A stretch of DNA of 64,000 nt from Nocardiopsis sp. CC223A (GCF_030766825.1 NZ_JASFDV010000021.1:1-64000), one strand, 5' to 3'. Positions 8,447 to 17,490 are shown, counted from the stretch's first letter. Notes: a model not told the origin generated them from the letters alone. A program made the numbers and translations.

Positions 8447-9115
8447 GTGCTCTACGATGTCCTGCGGCAAACGGCGTCGCTCCTGGCCCGGTCCCTGTGC
8501 CGCCCGACCATCGAGGGCCGCGAGAACGTCCCCACGACCGGGCCGGTGCTGCTGGCCAGCAACCACCTGTCCTTCGTGGACAGCGTGGTGATCCCGCTGT
8601 CGGTGACCCAGCGCCGGGTCCGGTTCCTGGCCAAGAGCGACTACTTCGAGGGCAAGGGGATCAAGGGCCGGGTCACCGGCACCGTGTTCGGTGCGCTGGG
8701 GGCCATCCCGGTGGAGCGCCGCAACGCCCGCGACGCCCTGGTGTCCCTGGACGTGATGCTGGAGCGGCTGCGCGAGGGCGAGGCCTGCGTGATCTACCCC
8801 GAGGGCACCCGCTCCAAGGACGGCCGCCTGTACCGGGGGCGCACCGGGGTGGCGCACCTGGCCCTGGAGTCCAAGGCCCCGGTGGTCCCGGTGGCGGTGG
8901 CGGGCACCCAGGAGGTCCAGCCCATCGGGGCGTCGATGCCGCGCCCGCGCCCCTTCACGGTGCGCTTCGGCGAACCGCTGGACTTCTCCACCGGCTACGA
9001 CCACCTGGCCCCGGGCAAGGCCCGCCGCCAGATCACCGACCGGGTGATGGACGCCATCCACTCCCTGTCCGGGCAGGAGCGGGCGGACCACTACAACTCC
9101 CTGAGCGGCCACTGA
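8447..9115 (+). CDS. 1-acyl-sn-glycerol-3-phosphate acyltransferase (PlsC-like)
   Basis: A 222-residue PlsC-superfamily acyltransferase. It has the catalytic NHLSFVD (HX4D) at 39-45, the acceptor-binding EGTRS at 118-122 and VPVAVAGT in block IV, all at normal spacing. It likely adds the second acyl chain to lysophosphatidate at the membrane in phospholipid synthesis. A related acceptor is possible. The GTG at 8447 follows GAGGGAGACC; the frame is open further upstream but overlaps no conserved sequence. It is monocistronic by layout, with a degraded gene on the opposite strand downstream. Confidence 0.92.
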   Translation: MLYDVLRQTASLLARSLCRPTIEGRENVPTTGPVLLASNHLSFVDSVVIPLSVTQRRVRFLAKSDYFEGKGIKGRVTGTVFGALGAIPVERRNARDALVSLDVMLERLREGEACVIYPEGTRSKDGRLYRGRTGVAHLALESKAPVVPVAVAGTQEVQPIGASMPRPRPFTVRFGEPLDFSTGYDHLAPGKARRQITDRVMDAIHSLSGQERADHYNSLSGH

Positions 9116-9270
9116 GCCCGGACCCGCCCCGGCGCGGGTGGGTGCCGGACCCTGCCGGGTTCTCCGAGAGCCCCCCGGACACAAGGCGATCGCCTGTGGT
9201 GACGTGGCCACCACGGGGTTCGGGACCGGGGCCGCCTTCCGGGACCGGCGCCGGGCGGTCGCGGCGACGC

Positions 9271-9630
9271 CCCCAGGTCGAAGGTCATCTCCCGCAGATG
9301 GTCCTCCGCCGGGGTGTCGCCGCAGGACAGGTGGACGGTGCGGCCCCGGGCGGAGGGCGCCGGCCAGGCGGCGCGGGCCTCACGGGCCGCGACCTCCGAG
9401 GTGGCGAGCGGTTCCTCGCCCGGGACCTCGCCGTCGAACCGGTCGCCGACCTCCTCCGGGGTCCGCCCCTCCAGCAGAAGCGGCACCCACGGCTGCTCCG
9501 TGGCCAGGTGGTCGACCAGGTCGTGGACGTCCCAGCCGGCGCAGGGGGTGGGCGGTGCCCGGTCGGTCGTCCGGACCAGGCGCACCCGCCGGTCGAACTC
9601 CTCCGGAGCGGTGCCGTGCAGGTCGATCAG
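9271..9630 (-). pseudogene. TIGR03086/maleylpyruvate-isomerase-like metal-binding protein, remnant
   Basis: The minus strand encodes LIDLHGTAPEEFDRRVRLV, then PTPCAGWDVHDLVDHLATEQ, PWVPLLLEGRTPEEVGDRF, GRTVHLSCGDTPAEDHLREM and TFDLG. This is the first two thirds of the DinB-like TIGR03086 family, including the metal-ligand histidine of the DLVDHLA segment. The conserved continuation (H-x-WDLA.. and the C-terminal half) is absent from all frames below 9271. No start codon with a ribosome-binding site lies at the conserved N-terminus; the first in-frame start is an internal GTG at 9585. The gene therefore looks truncated at both ends. Intact relatives act in mycothiol-dependent detoxification or have unknown function. 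Confidence 0.72.
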
Positions 9631-9766
9631 CCGTTCCGTGTCGGTTCCCCTCCGCGGTGTTCGGTCGCTCCGGGCCCTCTACCCGCCCCGGGGCTCCCGG
9701 ACACCCGGGTGAACGGTGCGGACACGGCCGGCCCCGCGAGGGGACCGGCCGAGGTGCGGATGGCGG

Positions 9767-11242
9767 CTAGTGTGCGGCCGCGGCCGCCGGGGCCTCCGCG
9801 GTGGCGGTACGGCGCACGAAGAACGTGGCCGCGAACGCCAGCACCGAGATCGAGGCGCCCAGCAGGAAGGCGATGTGGATGCCGCCCGCCATGGCCTCGA
9901 CCTCCGGCAGGCCCTCGCCCAGGTAGCCGGCCGTGGAGGCCGACATCACCGCGACGAACGCGGCCGTGCCCGCCGCCCCCGCGACCTGCTGCACGGTGCC
10001 CACGACCGCGCTGCCGTGCGAGTACAACCGCGGCGTGAGCGATCCCAGGGCGCCGGTGAGCAGCGGCGTGAACATCAGACCCAGGCCGACGGTGAGCAGG
10101 ATGTGGGTGGCGATGATGAAGCCGAGCGGGGTCTGGGTGTCGAACATCGTCATCCCCCACAGGGTCGCCGACACCAGCCCCGCGCCCGGGATGATCAGCG
10201 GCCGCGGGCCGAGCTTGTCGTAGAGGCGGCCCACGAACGGCGCGATCAGGCCCATGGCCAGACCGCCCGGCAGCAGGGTCAGGCCGGTGGTCAGGGTGTC
10301 GTGCTCCAGCACGTTCTGCATGTACAGCGGCAGCAGGATCAGGGTGCCGAACAGCGCCATGAAACTGACCGCGACCAGCCCGATGGAGATCGAGAACTGG
10401 GTGGACCGGAACACGCGCAGGTCCAGCAGGGCGCGGTCATCGTTCTGTAGGCGGATCTGCCGCCACACGAACACCACCAGTGCCAACGCTCCGACCCCGA
10501 GCGCCAGCTGCGGCGGGACCGGGCCGCCGCCGTGGCCGCCCAGGCTGGAGAAGCCGTACACCAGGCCGCCGAACGCGAACGCCGACACCAGCACCGAGAA
10601 CATGTCGATGGTGGAGGGGCGCGGCTCGGTGACGTTGCGGATGAACAGGGCGCCCAGTGTCAGGCCCAGGATCGCGACGGGCAGCACCAGGCCGAACATC
10701 CAGCGCCAGTCCAGGACGCTGAGGATGAGGCCGGCCAGGGTCGGACCGACGGCGGGCGCCACCGATATGACGATGGAGATGTTGCCCATGGTGCGGCCGC
10801 GCCGGTCGGCGGGCACGGTGTTGAGGATGGTGGTCATGAGCAGCGGCATCATGATCGCCGTGCCCACGGCCTGGACCACCCGCCCCAGGAGCAGGAACGC
10901 GAAGCCCGGTGCCAGGAAGCACAGCAGGGTGCCCAGGGTGAACAGCGACATGGCGGCGATGAACACCTGCCGCACGTGGAAGCGCTGGAGCAGGTAGCCG
11001 GTCGCGGGGATCACCACGGCCATCACCAGCATGAAGGCGGAGGTGAGCCACTGCCCGGTGGAGACGGAGATGCCCAGGTCCTCGTTGAGCGCGGGCAGGG
11101 CCACGCCCATGATCGTCTCGTTGAGGATGACGACGAACGCCGAGACCAGGAGCAACGGGATGACCAGGCGGTCGGCGCGCGGTCCCGGCCCGGTGTCGGC
11201 CGTCTCCGGCGCGCGGTCGGATGGTGTGGGTGTCCCGGTCAC
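9767..11242 (-). CDS. MFS multidrug exporter, DHA2 (EmrB/MdeA-like) family
   Basis: A 491-residue exporter of the 14-TM DHA2 group. TM1 reads VIPLLLVSAFVVILNETIMG, with the N-E-T-I-M motif D1 typical of EmrB and LmrB types. Motif C is VISVAPAVGPTLAGLIL, and further hydrophobic segments follow up to a short Ala/His tail. The true start is the GTG at 11242, preceded at 5 nt by AGAGGA. The longer open frame upstream is non-coding. Resistance to lincosamides, antiseptics or an endogenous product is possible, and the substrate is unknown. The upstream region carries an inverted repeat that could be the operator of an unlinked repressor. Confidence 0.93.
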   Translation of the reverse strand: MTGTPTPSDRAPETADTGPGPRADRLVIPLLLVSAFVVILNETIMGVALPALNEDLGISVSTGQWLTSAFMLVMAVVIPATGYLLQRFHVRQVFIAAMSLFTLGTLLCFLAPGFAFLLLGRVVQAVGTAIMMPLLMTTILNTVPADRRGRTMGNISIVISVAPAVGPTLAGLILSVLDWRWMFGLVLPVAILGLTLGALFIRNVTEPRPSTIDMFSVLVSAFAFGGLVYGFSSLGGHGGGPVPPQLALGVGALALVVFVWRQIRLQNDDRALLDLRVFRSTQFSISIGLVAVSFMALFGTLILLPLYMQNVLEHDTLTTGLTLLPGGLAMGLIAPFVGRLYDKLGPRPLIIPGAGLVSATLWGMTMFDTQTPLGFIIATHILLTVGLGLMFTPLLTGALGSLTPRLYSHGSAVVGTVQQVAGAAGTAAFVAVMSASTAGYLGEGLPEVEAMAGGIHIAFLLGASISVLAFAATFFVRRTATAEAPAAAAAH

Positions 11243-11499
11243 AAGAGTCCTCTGTGGTCGTGGTGTCCGTCGGTGTGCGCGGGGGATGCAGGGAGTGCAA
11301 ATATTCTCTCCCGGAAAACTCCCAACCTTCCACATGGTTAGGACATTCCCGCACCAGGACCGTGTTCCGGCACATCCCTCCACCGGAGCCGTGACCGCAC
11401 GTCGGGGAGCACGCCCCCCCCGCGTGCCCGGGACGCCGGGAACTCCCCGCGGCCCGGAGGTGTTATGAAGGACGCCGCACGAAGAAAGGGTGGTCATAG
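11243..11499. promoter_or_regulatory. Divergent region between MFS exporter and msrA, with inverted repeat
   Basis: CCAACC at 11322-11327 and GGTTAGG at 11336-11342 form an imperfect inverted repeat next to an AT-rich segment (AAATATTC). This is a plausible operator for the exporter. The remaining bases up to msrA show no gene. AAGAAAGG precedes the msrA start. Confidence 0.45.
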
Positions 11500-12009
11500 A
11501 TGACGACCGAGCGCGCCGTCCTGGCCGGAGGCTGTTTCTGGGGCATGCAGGACCTCATCCGCAAGCTCCCCGGGGTGATCGACACCCGGGTGGGCTACAC
11601 CGGGGGCGATGTCGAGAACGCGACCTACCGCCACCACGGGACGCACGCCGAGGGGATCGAGATCCGGTTCGACCCGGAGCGGATCTCCTACCGGGAGCTG
11701 CTGGAGTTCTTCTTCCAGATCCACGACCCGACGACCCTGAACCGCCAGGGCAACGACATCGGGATGAGCTACCGGTCGGCGATCTACTACGTGGACGACG
11801 ACCAGAGGAAGGTCGCCGAGGACACCATCGCCGACGTGGACGCCTCCGGCCTGTGGCCGGGCCCGGTGGTCACCGAGGTCGAGCCGGCGGGGGCGTTCTG
11901 GGAGGCCGAGCCGGAGCACCAGGACTACCTGGAGAAGTACCCGAACGGGTACACCTGCCACTTCCCGCGGCCCGGCTGGCGCCTGCCCAGGCGCGGCGCC
12001 ACCGCGTGA
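11500..12009 (+). CDS. msrA: Peptide-methionine (S)-S-oxide reductase MsrA
   Basis: A 169-residue cytoplasmic enzyme that reduces the S epimer of methionine sulfoxide in proteins and free methionine, using thioredoxin or mycoredoxin electrons. The catalytic cysteine is C12 in GGCFWG. The family blocks [53 protein letters not shown] and YRSAIYY follow in order. The C-terminal [14 protein letters not shown] carries the cysteine expected to recycle the sulfenic acid. The ATG is preceded by AAGAAAGG, and a strong hairpin ends the transcript. Its neighbours do not suggest a wider oxidative-stress operon. Confidence 0.96.
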   Translation: MTTERAVLAGGCFWGMQDLIRKLPGVIDTRVGYTGGDVENATYRHHGTHAEGIEIRFDPERISYRELLEFFFQIHDPTTLNRQGNDIGMSYRSAIYYVDDDQRKVAEDTIADVDASGLWPGPVVTEVEPAGAFWEAEPEHQDYLEKYPNGYTCHFPRPGWRLPRRGATA

Positions 12010-12026
12010 GGATGTGAAGCGAGGCC

Positions 12027-12060
12027 CGAGGGGTCCCGGCCGGACGGCCGGGACCCCTCG
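12027..12060 (+). terminator. Intrinsic terminator after msrA
   Basis: CGAGGGGTCCCGGCC at 12027-12041 pairs perfectly with the inverted copy at 12046-12060 (15 bp, 4-nt loop). It could also stop transcription coming from the convergent roadblock gene. Confidence 0.88.
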
Positions 12061-12084
12061 GTGTTCCGGGAGGCCGGGAGCGGG

Positions 12085-12579
12085 TCAGCCGCCGGTGAGC
12101 CCGGCCTCGGCCAGTACCGTGTGGATGCGCTCGGAGGAGAGCAGCAGTTCGCTCATCACCGCGGTGACCGAGGCGTCGGAGCCCGGCGGGATCTCGGTGA
12201 CCAGGCCGCCCCACTCGGGGACGGGGACCACCAGCACCCACCAAGGCGCGGGCCGCCCGCCGTTCTCGTCGCGGCCGCGGTAGCGCAGCAGCAGGTGGTC
12301 GGGGCGGCCCAGACCCCCGGGGCGGCTGAGGGAGGGCAGGGTGGTGCCCACCCCGGTGGAGAGGGAGGCGAGCATGTAGGAGCTGGAGGCCGACTGCTCG
12401 GCGCGCGCCGTCGCCGTCTCGTCGCCGGGGCGCCCGGCGTGGCCGAGGAGGACGCCGTCGAGGTCGAAGGCGGCGGTGTGCGCGGCCCCGGTACGCGCTT
12501 CGAAGTCGGCCAGGAGTTCGCCGACCAGGGCGGGGGACTCGCCTCGCACGAGGGAGCGCCCGTTCCGATTGTTGATCAT
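12085..12579 (-). CDS. Roadblock/LC7 domain protein
   Basis: A 164-residue protein with the roadblock/LC7 pattern. An amphipathic helix (ESPALVGELLADFEARTG) is followed by AAHTAAFDLDGVLLGHAG, a small-residue helix (SASSSYMLASLSTG) and a C-terminal sheet (APWWVLVVPVPEWG). In actinomycetes such proteins usually sit in conservons with a histidine kinase and a small GTPase, where they act as GTPase regulators. None of those partners is next to this gene, so it is a stand-alone copy. The ATG at 12579 is preceded by AAGG at a slightly long distance. It converges on msrA with the hairpin between them. Confidence 0.72.
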   Translation of the reverse strand: MINNRNGRSLVRGESPALVGELLADFEARTGAAHTAAFDLDGVLLGHAGRPGDETATARAEQSASSSYMLASLSTGVGTTLPSLSRPGGLGRPDHLLLRYRGRDENGGRPAPWWVLVVPVPEWGGLVTEIPPGSDASVTAVMSELLLSSERIHTVLAEAGLTGG

Positions 12580-12802
12580 GAGCGAACCTTAGAGTGACGG
12601 GAGGTGCAGGTGTGAACCAAGATTCCCGTAACCACAGGGATTCTCGAAGGCGCGGGCCCCGGACCCCCGCTCCCGGCATCCGCAAAGGCGCAGATCAGAG
12701 CACCTGTGATGGTGAAGTCACCGTCCGGAGCCGTTCCATCGAAATTCCCTGATTTTCCCGCCTTTTCGGTCGTCCGTCCGGGTCCACGGGCGGGCGCCCC
12801 GG

Positions 12803-13249
12803 TCAGGCTTTGCGGGCCAGGCCCCGGGCGGCGGCCGCGGAGACGGTGAGCGCGACGGTGTCCTCGATGAGCGCTCCGGCGGTGTCCGGGCCGACGCGGC
12901 CCCAGGCCTCGCGCCAGGCGACCCCGGCCCGGGCGCCCACAGGGGCGGCGGCGCCCGCGATCAGGGCGGCGGGGAGCACCGGGGCGCCCGCGGTGCGGGC
13001 GAGGAGGGCCCCGCCGACGACGGCGCTGGCGATGCGGGGCGCCAGCCCCGCCCAGCCCAGGCGGCTGGGGGCGCCGGGGAGTTTGTCGCCGACGAACTCG
13101 GCGGCGGTGCCGAGCACCGTCAGGGCCGTCAGCGCCGGACCGCCCCAGGGGACGGTGCGCAGCGCGGTCCCCACGCCCAGGCTCGCCCGCGACCCTGCGG
13201 CCAGGCCCAACAGACAGGCCCGCACCGGGATGCCCTTCCGCTCCGCCAT
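12803..13249 (-). CDS. DUF4126-like small membrane protein
   Basis: A 148-residue hydrophobic protein with four probable TM segments. GLAAGSRASLGVGT, then LTVLGTAAEFVGDKLPG, then ASAVVGGALLAR and PAALIAGAAAPVGARAG resemble DUF4126 proteins, whose function is unknown. The ATG at 13249 has a good GGGAGG ribosome-binding site. The C-terminal helix ends in a basic RGLARKA. It lies upstream of the roadblock gene on the same strand but 223 bp away; that gap holds no recognisable gene. Confidence 0.68.
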   Translation of the reverse strand: MAERKGIPVRACLLGLAAGSRASLGVGTALRTVPWGGPALTALTVLGTAAEFVGDKLPGAPSRLGWAGLAPRIASAVVGGALLARTAGAPVLPAALIAGAAAPVGARAGVAWREAWGRVGPDTAGALIEDTVALTVSAAAARGLARKA

Positions 13250-13485
13250 GGTGTCCTCCCCGTGTTGTGATCCCGTTTCCGATCCTGCGCCATGTCCCGC
13301 CCGAACACCGGGACCGCCTCGCCGCTCCGCCCGGAACATCACCTGGGAGCACTCCGCCACCTCGTCCTTCCGCGCTGGGCGGCACGGGCGAACGCGCGTG
13401 CAGGGGTGCGTGCGACTTCCCGTGATGTGGTTGACGCGCACGGTGACGGGAACACCTTCGTGTGTCGACGTCGAGAGAAGCCCCC

Positions 13486-15570
13486 ATGACCCCCCAGAAC
13501 TCCGCGGGTGCGGTGAGCGGCGGCACCGTCCTACAGATCGGTGCCGTCCACGGAGATGTACGCCTGGCCTCCCCTCCTGTGCCCCGGCAGCCGCCCGCGC
13601 CACCGCGTTTCTTCACCGACCGCGAAGCGGAACTGCACCGTCTGCACGGTGTGCTCGGGGACCCCGCCGGGCGCACCGTCGTGCTGTCCGGGACCGGCGG
13701 GGTGGGCAAGTCGGCGCTCGCCCTGCGGTTCCTGGACGCCGCGGCCACCGAGTTCCCCGACGGGGTGCTGTACACCGACCTCAGGGGCTTCACCGAGGGC
13801 GGGCCCGCCGACCCCGCCGACTCTCTGGACGCCTTCCTGCGCGGCCTGGGCGGCACTCCCGGCACCATCCCCCGCGACCTGGCCGGGCGCGCCGCCGCGT
13901 TCCGATCCCTGACCCACGGCCGCCGCGTCGCCGTCCTGGTGGAGAACGCCGTCTCCGCCGCCCAGGTGCGGGTCCTCTCCCCCGGGCCCGGTCCGCACCT
14001 GGTACTGGTCACCACCCGCCTGCACCTGACCGGTCTGCGTGTGGACGGGGCCGAGTTCCTGGACCTGCACCCGCTCGCCGAGGACGACGCGGTGGTCCTG
14101 GTCGACCGCATCCTCGCCGACGACCGCACCCGGTCCGACCCCGGGTCCGCGCGGGAGCTGGTGCGGCTGTGCGGGCGGCTGCCGCTCGCGCTGCGGGCCG
14201 CCGCCAGCGGGCTCCTGTTGCGCCCCCGCCGACCCCTGAGCCGCATGGTCGCCAGCCTGGACGGGGAACACCTCCTGGACCGTTTCGGCGAGGCCGAAGA
14301 GCCCTCCGTGGACGCCGTGCTCACCGCCTCCTACCGGTTGCTGCCGCCGCCGAACCGCCGACTGCACCGGCTGCTCGGGATGCTCCCCGGCCGGGACACC
14401 ACCGCCGAGGCGGCCGCGGCCCTTCAGGGGTGCGCCCCTGAGCGGGCCGAGGAGCTCCTGGCGGAACTGGTGGCGGCCAGCCTGTTGGAGGAGACCCCAC
14501 AGGGTCGGTTCGTCCAGCACGACCTGGTGCGCCTGCACGCCGCGCGCCGGGCCCGGGAGGAAGATCCGCCCACCGAGCGCGAACAGGCCCTGGACCGGCT
14601 GCTGCTCCACCTGCTGGCCACCGCGGCGGCCGCCGACCGCACCCTCAACCCGGGCCGCTGGCACCTGGCGCCGGTCTTCGAGGAGCCGCCGGTGCGGGGA
14701 TTCGCCTCCCGGCGGGAGGCGCTGGAGTGGCTGGAGACCGAACTCGACGTTCTGCGCGCCTGCGTGGACCTGTGCACCGGGACGGGGCGGCACCGGTGGG
14801 CGTGGCAGTTCTGCGAGTGCCTGCGGAACGTGTTCATGCTGCGCAAGCACTTCGACGCCTGGGAGCGAACGCACCTGGCCGGGCTGGCCTCGGCGGAGGC
14901 CCTGGGCGACCCGGCCGCCCAGGGCAACGTGCTCAACGCACTCGGCGGCCTGTACCTGACGCTGGGGGACGTCGACCGCGCCCGGGAGATCCACCTGCGG
15001 GCCCTGGCTGAGTGGACGCGGGCCGACCACCGGTTGGGGCGGGCATCGGCGCTGGAGGCCTGCGGCGTGTGCGAGCTGGCGCGGGACCGCCCCGCGGACG
15101 CCCTGCCCTACTTCGAGCGCGCCCTGGAGATCCACACCGACCTGGGACGGCGGCGCGGCATCGCCCTACTGCACCGCCGCCTGGGCGAGGCCCGGCGGGA
15201 CCTGGGGGACCATGACGCCGCCGCAGAGCAACTGGGCCGCGCGCTGGAGTTCTTCACGGAGGACGCCGATCCCTACATGAGGGTCCGGTCGCAGGTGTCG
15301 CTGGCCGCCGTCCACGTGGCCGCGGGCCGCCCCGAACATGCCCGGGAGGTGCTGGCCGAGGTGCTGCGTCTCGCCGCGGACATCGGAGCCCGGGCGGAGG
15401 AGGCCCGGGCGCGGGTGATGTCGGCCGACCTCGCCGAGGCGGAGGGCGACCTGGATCGGGCCCGGGGCCTGCTCACCGAAGCGCTCGCCATTCACACCGA
15501 ACTGTCCGCCCCCGAAGCCGGAGAACTGCGGAGGCGGTTGGGGTCCCCGCCGTACACGGACGGTCCCTGA
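13486..15570 (+). CDS. NB-ARC/TPR STAND ATPase (NLR-like) with N-terminal LQIG motif
   Basis: A 694-residue STAND protein. Residues 14-25 read TVLQIGAVHGDV, a short motif resembling bacterial amyloid signalling motifs related to RHIM (core [IV]Q[IV]G). The NB-ARC ATPase follows, with P-loop GTGGVGKS at 69-76 and ADP-sensor-type LCGRLPLALR at about 225. A winged-helix region and at least five TPRs occupy about 455-690 (NVLNALGGLYLTLGDVDRAR, GVCELARDRPADALPYFERA and others). There is no DNA-binding or BTAD domain, unlike AfsR. The ATG at 13486 is chosen over the GTG at 13462 because GAGAGAAG lies just upstream. It could sense a ligand and nucleate an effector sharing the motif, and no such effector is adjacent. 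Confidence 0.85.
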   Translation: MTPQNSAGAVSGGTVLQIGAVHGDVRLASPPVPRQPPAPPRFFTDREAELHRLHGVLGDPAGRTVVLSGTGGVGKSALALRFLDAAATEFPDGVLYTDLRGFTEGGPADPADSLDAFLRGLGGTPGTIPRDLAGRAAAFRSLTHGRRVAVLVENAVSAAQVRVLSPGPGPHLVLVTTRLHLTGLRVDGAEFLDLHPLAEDDAVVLVDRILADDRTRSDPGSARELVRLCGRLPLALRAAASGLLLRPRRPLSRMVASLDGEHLLDRFGEAEEPSVDAVLTASYRLLPPPNRRLHRLLGMLPGRDTTAEAAAALQGCAPERAEELLAELVAASLLEETPQGRFVQHDLVRLHAARRAREEDPPTEREQALDRLLLHLLATAAAADRTLNPGRWHLAPVFEEPPVRGFASRREALEWLETELDVLRACVDLCTGTGRHRWAWQFCECLRNVFMLRKHFDAWERTHLAGLASAEALGDPAAQGNVLNALGGLYLTLGDVDRAREIHLRALAEWTRADHRLGRASALEACGVCELARDRPADALPYFERALEIHTDLGRRRGIALLHRRLGEARRDLGDHDAAAEQLGRALEFFTEDADPYMRVRSQVSLAAVHVAAGRPEHAREVLAEVLRLAADIGARAEEARARVMSADLAEAEGDLDRARGLLTEALAIHTELSAPEAGELRRRLGSPPYTDGP

Positions 15571-15934
15571 CCCCGGAGACCACGGCAGAGGGGATCGGCG
15601 GGTCGTGCGGGACGAGGGGGCGCACGTCGGCGAGGGCGGCGATGATCCCCGCCGTCACGGCGTCCGGGACGGGAAGGGGCGGTCCCCCGTCGCGCAGGTG
15701 GACGGCCGGGGATGGGCCCAGGGCCACCACCGCCCGGCAGCCGGGGAGGCGGGCGAACACCTCCGCGGCCATCGGGGCGGACGGGATACCGACGGTGTCC
15801 GCGGCGTGCAACCAGCGGGGTTCGAGGTCCGGGGAGAGGAGCACCTGGAGCTGGCGCCCCAGCAGGCGCGGGCCCCGGGTGTCCACCTCGACCACGTCGC
15901 ACAGGAACACCCGGTGGGCGGTGGGCGGGTTCAC
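15473..15934 (-). CDS. Conserved hypothetical protein coupled to the GT-B-like gene
   Basis: A 153-residue soluble protein of unknown function. Regular coding sequence is visible (HRVFLCDVVEVDTRGPRLLG, APMAAEVFARLPGCRAVVAL, VTAGIIAALADVRPLVP). The GTG start overlaps the stop of the upstream gene (GTGA), so the two are very likely translated together. Its 3' end overlaps the convergent NB-ARC gene by 98 bp. No catalytic motif, signal peptide or membrane segment is evident. It may be an accessory subunit of the neighbouring transferase-like protein. Confidence 0.65.
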   Translation of the reverse strand: MNPPTAHRVFLCDVVEVDTRGPRLLGRQLQVLLSPDLEPRWLHAADTVGIPSAPMAAEVFARLPGCRAVVALGPSPAVHLRDGGPPLPVPDAVTAGIIAALADVRPLVPHDPPIPSAVVSGVRDRPCTAGTPTASAVLRLRGRTVRCEWRALR

Positions 15935-17169
15935 GCCGCCCTCCCTTCCGTGATCCCGTCCCCGACGAACCAGGGGGTCCCCGGCGGCGGCGGGACGGCG
16001 GGCCGGCCGGGTTCGGGCAGGCGCATCATCCGGTAGGTCAGGGCCCGCAGCAGCTCGGCGGACTGACCGGGCGCGGAGGTCAGGTGCCCGGCCACCCGGG
16101 CGGTGTGCCCGGGCGTCCAGCGGCGCGCCGTTTCAGCGAGGGCCTGGGGCAGAGGTTCGTCGTCCCGGAGGTGGGCGGCGACCCGGTACAGGGCCTCCGG
16201 GGTGGAACCGGGGACGACGTCGGTGAGCCCGCCCCCGGCCAGCAGGGTCGGCACCCCCAGCGCGGCCGCGTAGGCGGTGACGCTGCCGGAGTCACCGATC
16301 ACGGTGTCGGCCGCCACCAGCAGCGACGACCACGGGGAGGCGGGGGCGAGGACCCGCAGCCCGCGGGCGCGGGCGCCGGACAGCCAGGCCAGGACCTGGC
16401 GGGGGCCGTGGGCCCACCACACCCCCGGGTGGAGGATGAGCGCGATGACGTGGTCGTCGGGGGCCTGGGCGCAGAGGCGGTCGACCAGGTGCGGGCGGAC
16501 CCCGAACAGGCCGGTCCGACCCGCGGAGCTGGTGACGACGGTGAGGTGTTCGGCCTCGCCCACCCCGGCCGCCCGCCGGAGGCGGGACCGGTCCGGCAGC
16601 GCGGCCGCCGCACGGTCGAAGGCCGGGTCCCCGACGACCTCGATGATGCCGTCCGCCTCCGGGACGACGGCGGTGATCTGGGCCCGCTGGCGCTCGTGCG
16701 CTATGCCCAGGGCGGCGGGTACCAGCCGCCCGTACCTGACCAGCGCCCCGTACACGGCGCCGCCGACCGGGCGGGCCACCGGAGGCCCGTAGCCGAACCC
16801 GCGGGCGGTGGAGCGGGAGAAGCCGGTGCCGTGCGGGAGCACCAGGACGGGCGCACGGACCTCGTCGAGGCGGCCGTGGTTCGCGGCCAGGGCGAGGTCG
16901 TAGGTGAACGAGGTGGCGTCCTCCCAGGGCAGGACGGCGGCGTCGAGGGTGCGCATGAAGGCGGCGCCGCCGGCGTGGTGGAGCGCTCCGGGCGCGAGGG
17001 TCCAGACGACCTGGACGCGGGGGTCCCGCTCCAGCTCACCGACGAACTCGCAGATGCGGTCGCCGGACTGGTGGCTGTGGACGACGGCGAGGACGACGCG
17101 CTGCGGGCGGACCGTCACGGGTGCGACGGGGCCCGTGTCGCCCCGGATCCATCCTCTGGTGGCTGCCAT
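15931..17169 (-). CDS. GT-B fold/CDP-glycerol glycerophosphotransferase-like protein
   Basis: A 412-residue protein. The N-terminal half has Rossmann-like strands (RVVLAVVHSHQSGDRICEFV, VVWTLAP) and an LPHGTGFSRS loop that recalls the HGT-x motif of TagF-type transferases. The C-terminal half has LTVVTSSAGRTGLFG, VIALILHPGVWW and VIGDSGSVTAYAAALGVPTL, a nucleotide-donor-binding pattern of GT-B enzymes and NDP-sugar 2-epimerases. Donor and acceptor are unknown. The ATG at 17169 has AAGGAAG upstream. It is followed by a GTGA-coupled small gene, and its promoter holds SARP-like direct repeats. It lies directly downstream of the large SARP gene on the same strand, suggesting SARP control. Confidence 0.6.
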   Translation of the reverse strand: MAATRGWIRGDTGPVAPVTVRPQRVVLAVVHSHQSGDRICEFVGELERDPRVQVVWTLAPGALHHAGGAAFMRTLDAAVLPWEDATSFTYDLALAANHGRLDEVRAPVLVLPHGTGFSRSTARGFGYGPPVARPVGGAVYGALVRYGRLVPAALGIAHERQRAQITAVVPEADGIIEVVGDPAFDRAAAALPDRSRLRRAAGVGEAEHLTVVTSSAGRTGLFGVRPHLVDRLCAQAPDDHVIALILHPGVWWAHGPRQVLAWLSGARARGLRVLAPASPWSSLLVAADTVIGDSGSVTAYAAALGVPTLLAGGGLTDVVPGSTPEALYRVAAHLRDDEPLPQALAETARRWTPGHTARVAGHLTSAPGQSAELLRALTYRMMRLPEPGRPAVPPPPGTPWFVGDGITEGRAA

Positions 17170-17246
17170 GGGGGTCTTCCTTCCGGCCTCGGTTACGGGT
17201 CGGTTCCCACGGTGGAAGGGGAATCTGGCCGGGACCGTGGCGCCGG

Positions 17247-17295
17247 CTTGCAGCGCCCTTGCAGGATCTTGCAACAGGACGGCCCTCGCCTTGCA
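17247..17295 (-). promoter_or_regulatory. Direct CTTGCA repeats, candidate SARP operator
   Basis: CTTGCA occurs at 17247, 17258, 17268 and 17290, at steps of 11, 10 and 22 bp, so all copies lie on one face of the helix. SARP activators bind heptameric direct repeats at 11- or 22-bp steps just upstream of the -10 region. The array starts 78 bp upstream of the GT-B-like start codon and lies between it and the SARP gene. Confidence 0.6.
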
Positions 17296-17490
17296 ACCTC
17301 CTTGTCCTCGGCAAGGGCCGATCGCGTCGAACGGGGACTCAGCCTGATTCACCCCACACGGTGTCGTCTCCGTCAAGGGCCGCGGAGCCGAGGGCACAGC
17401 CGTGGCCCACGTTGGAGTCCGGGAAGGTCATACTGATCTATCTCCACCCATAAAGGACAGAATTTAACGCCATATAGGCACCCAAAAGCG

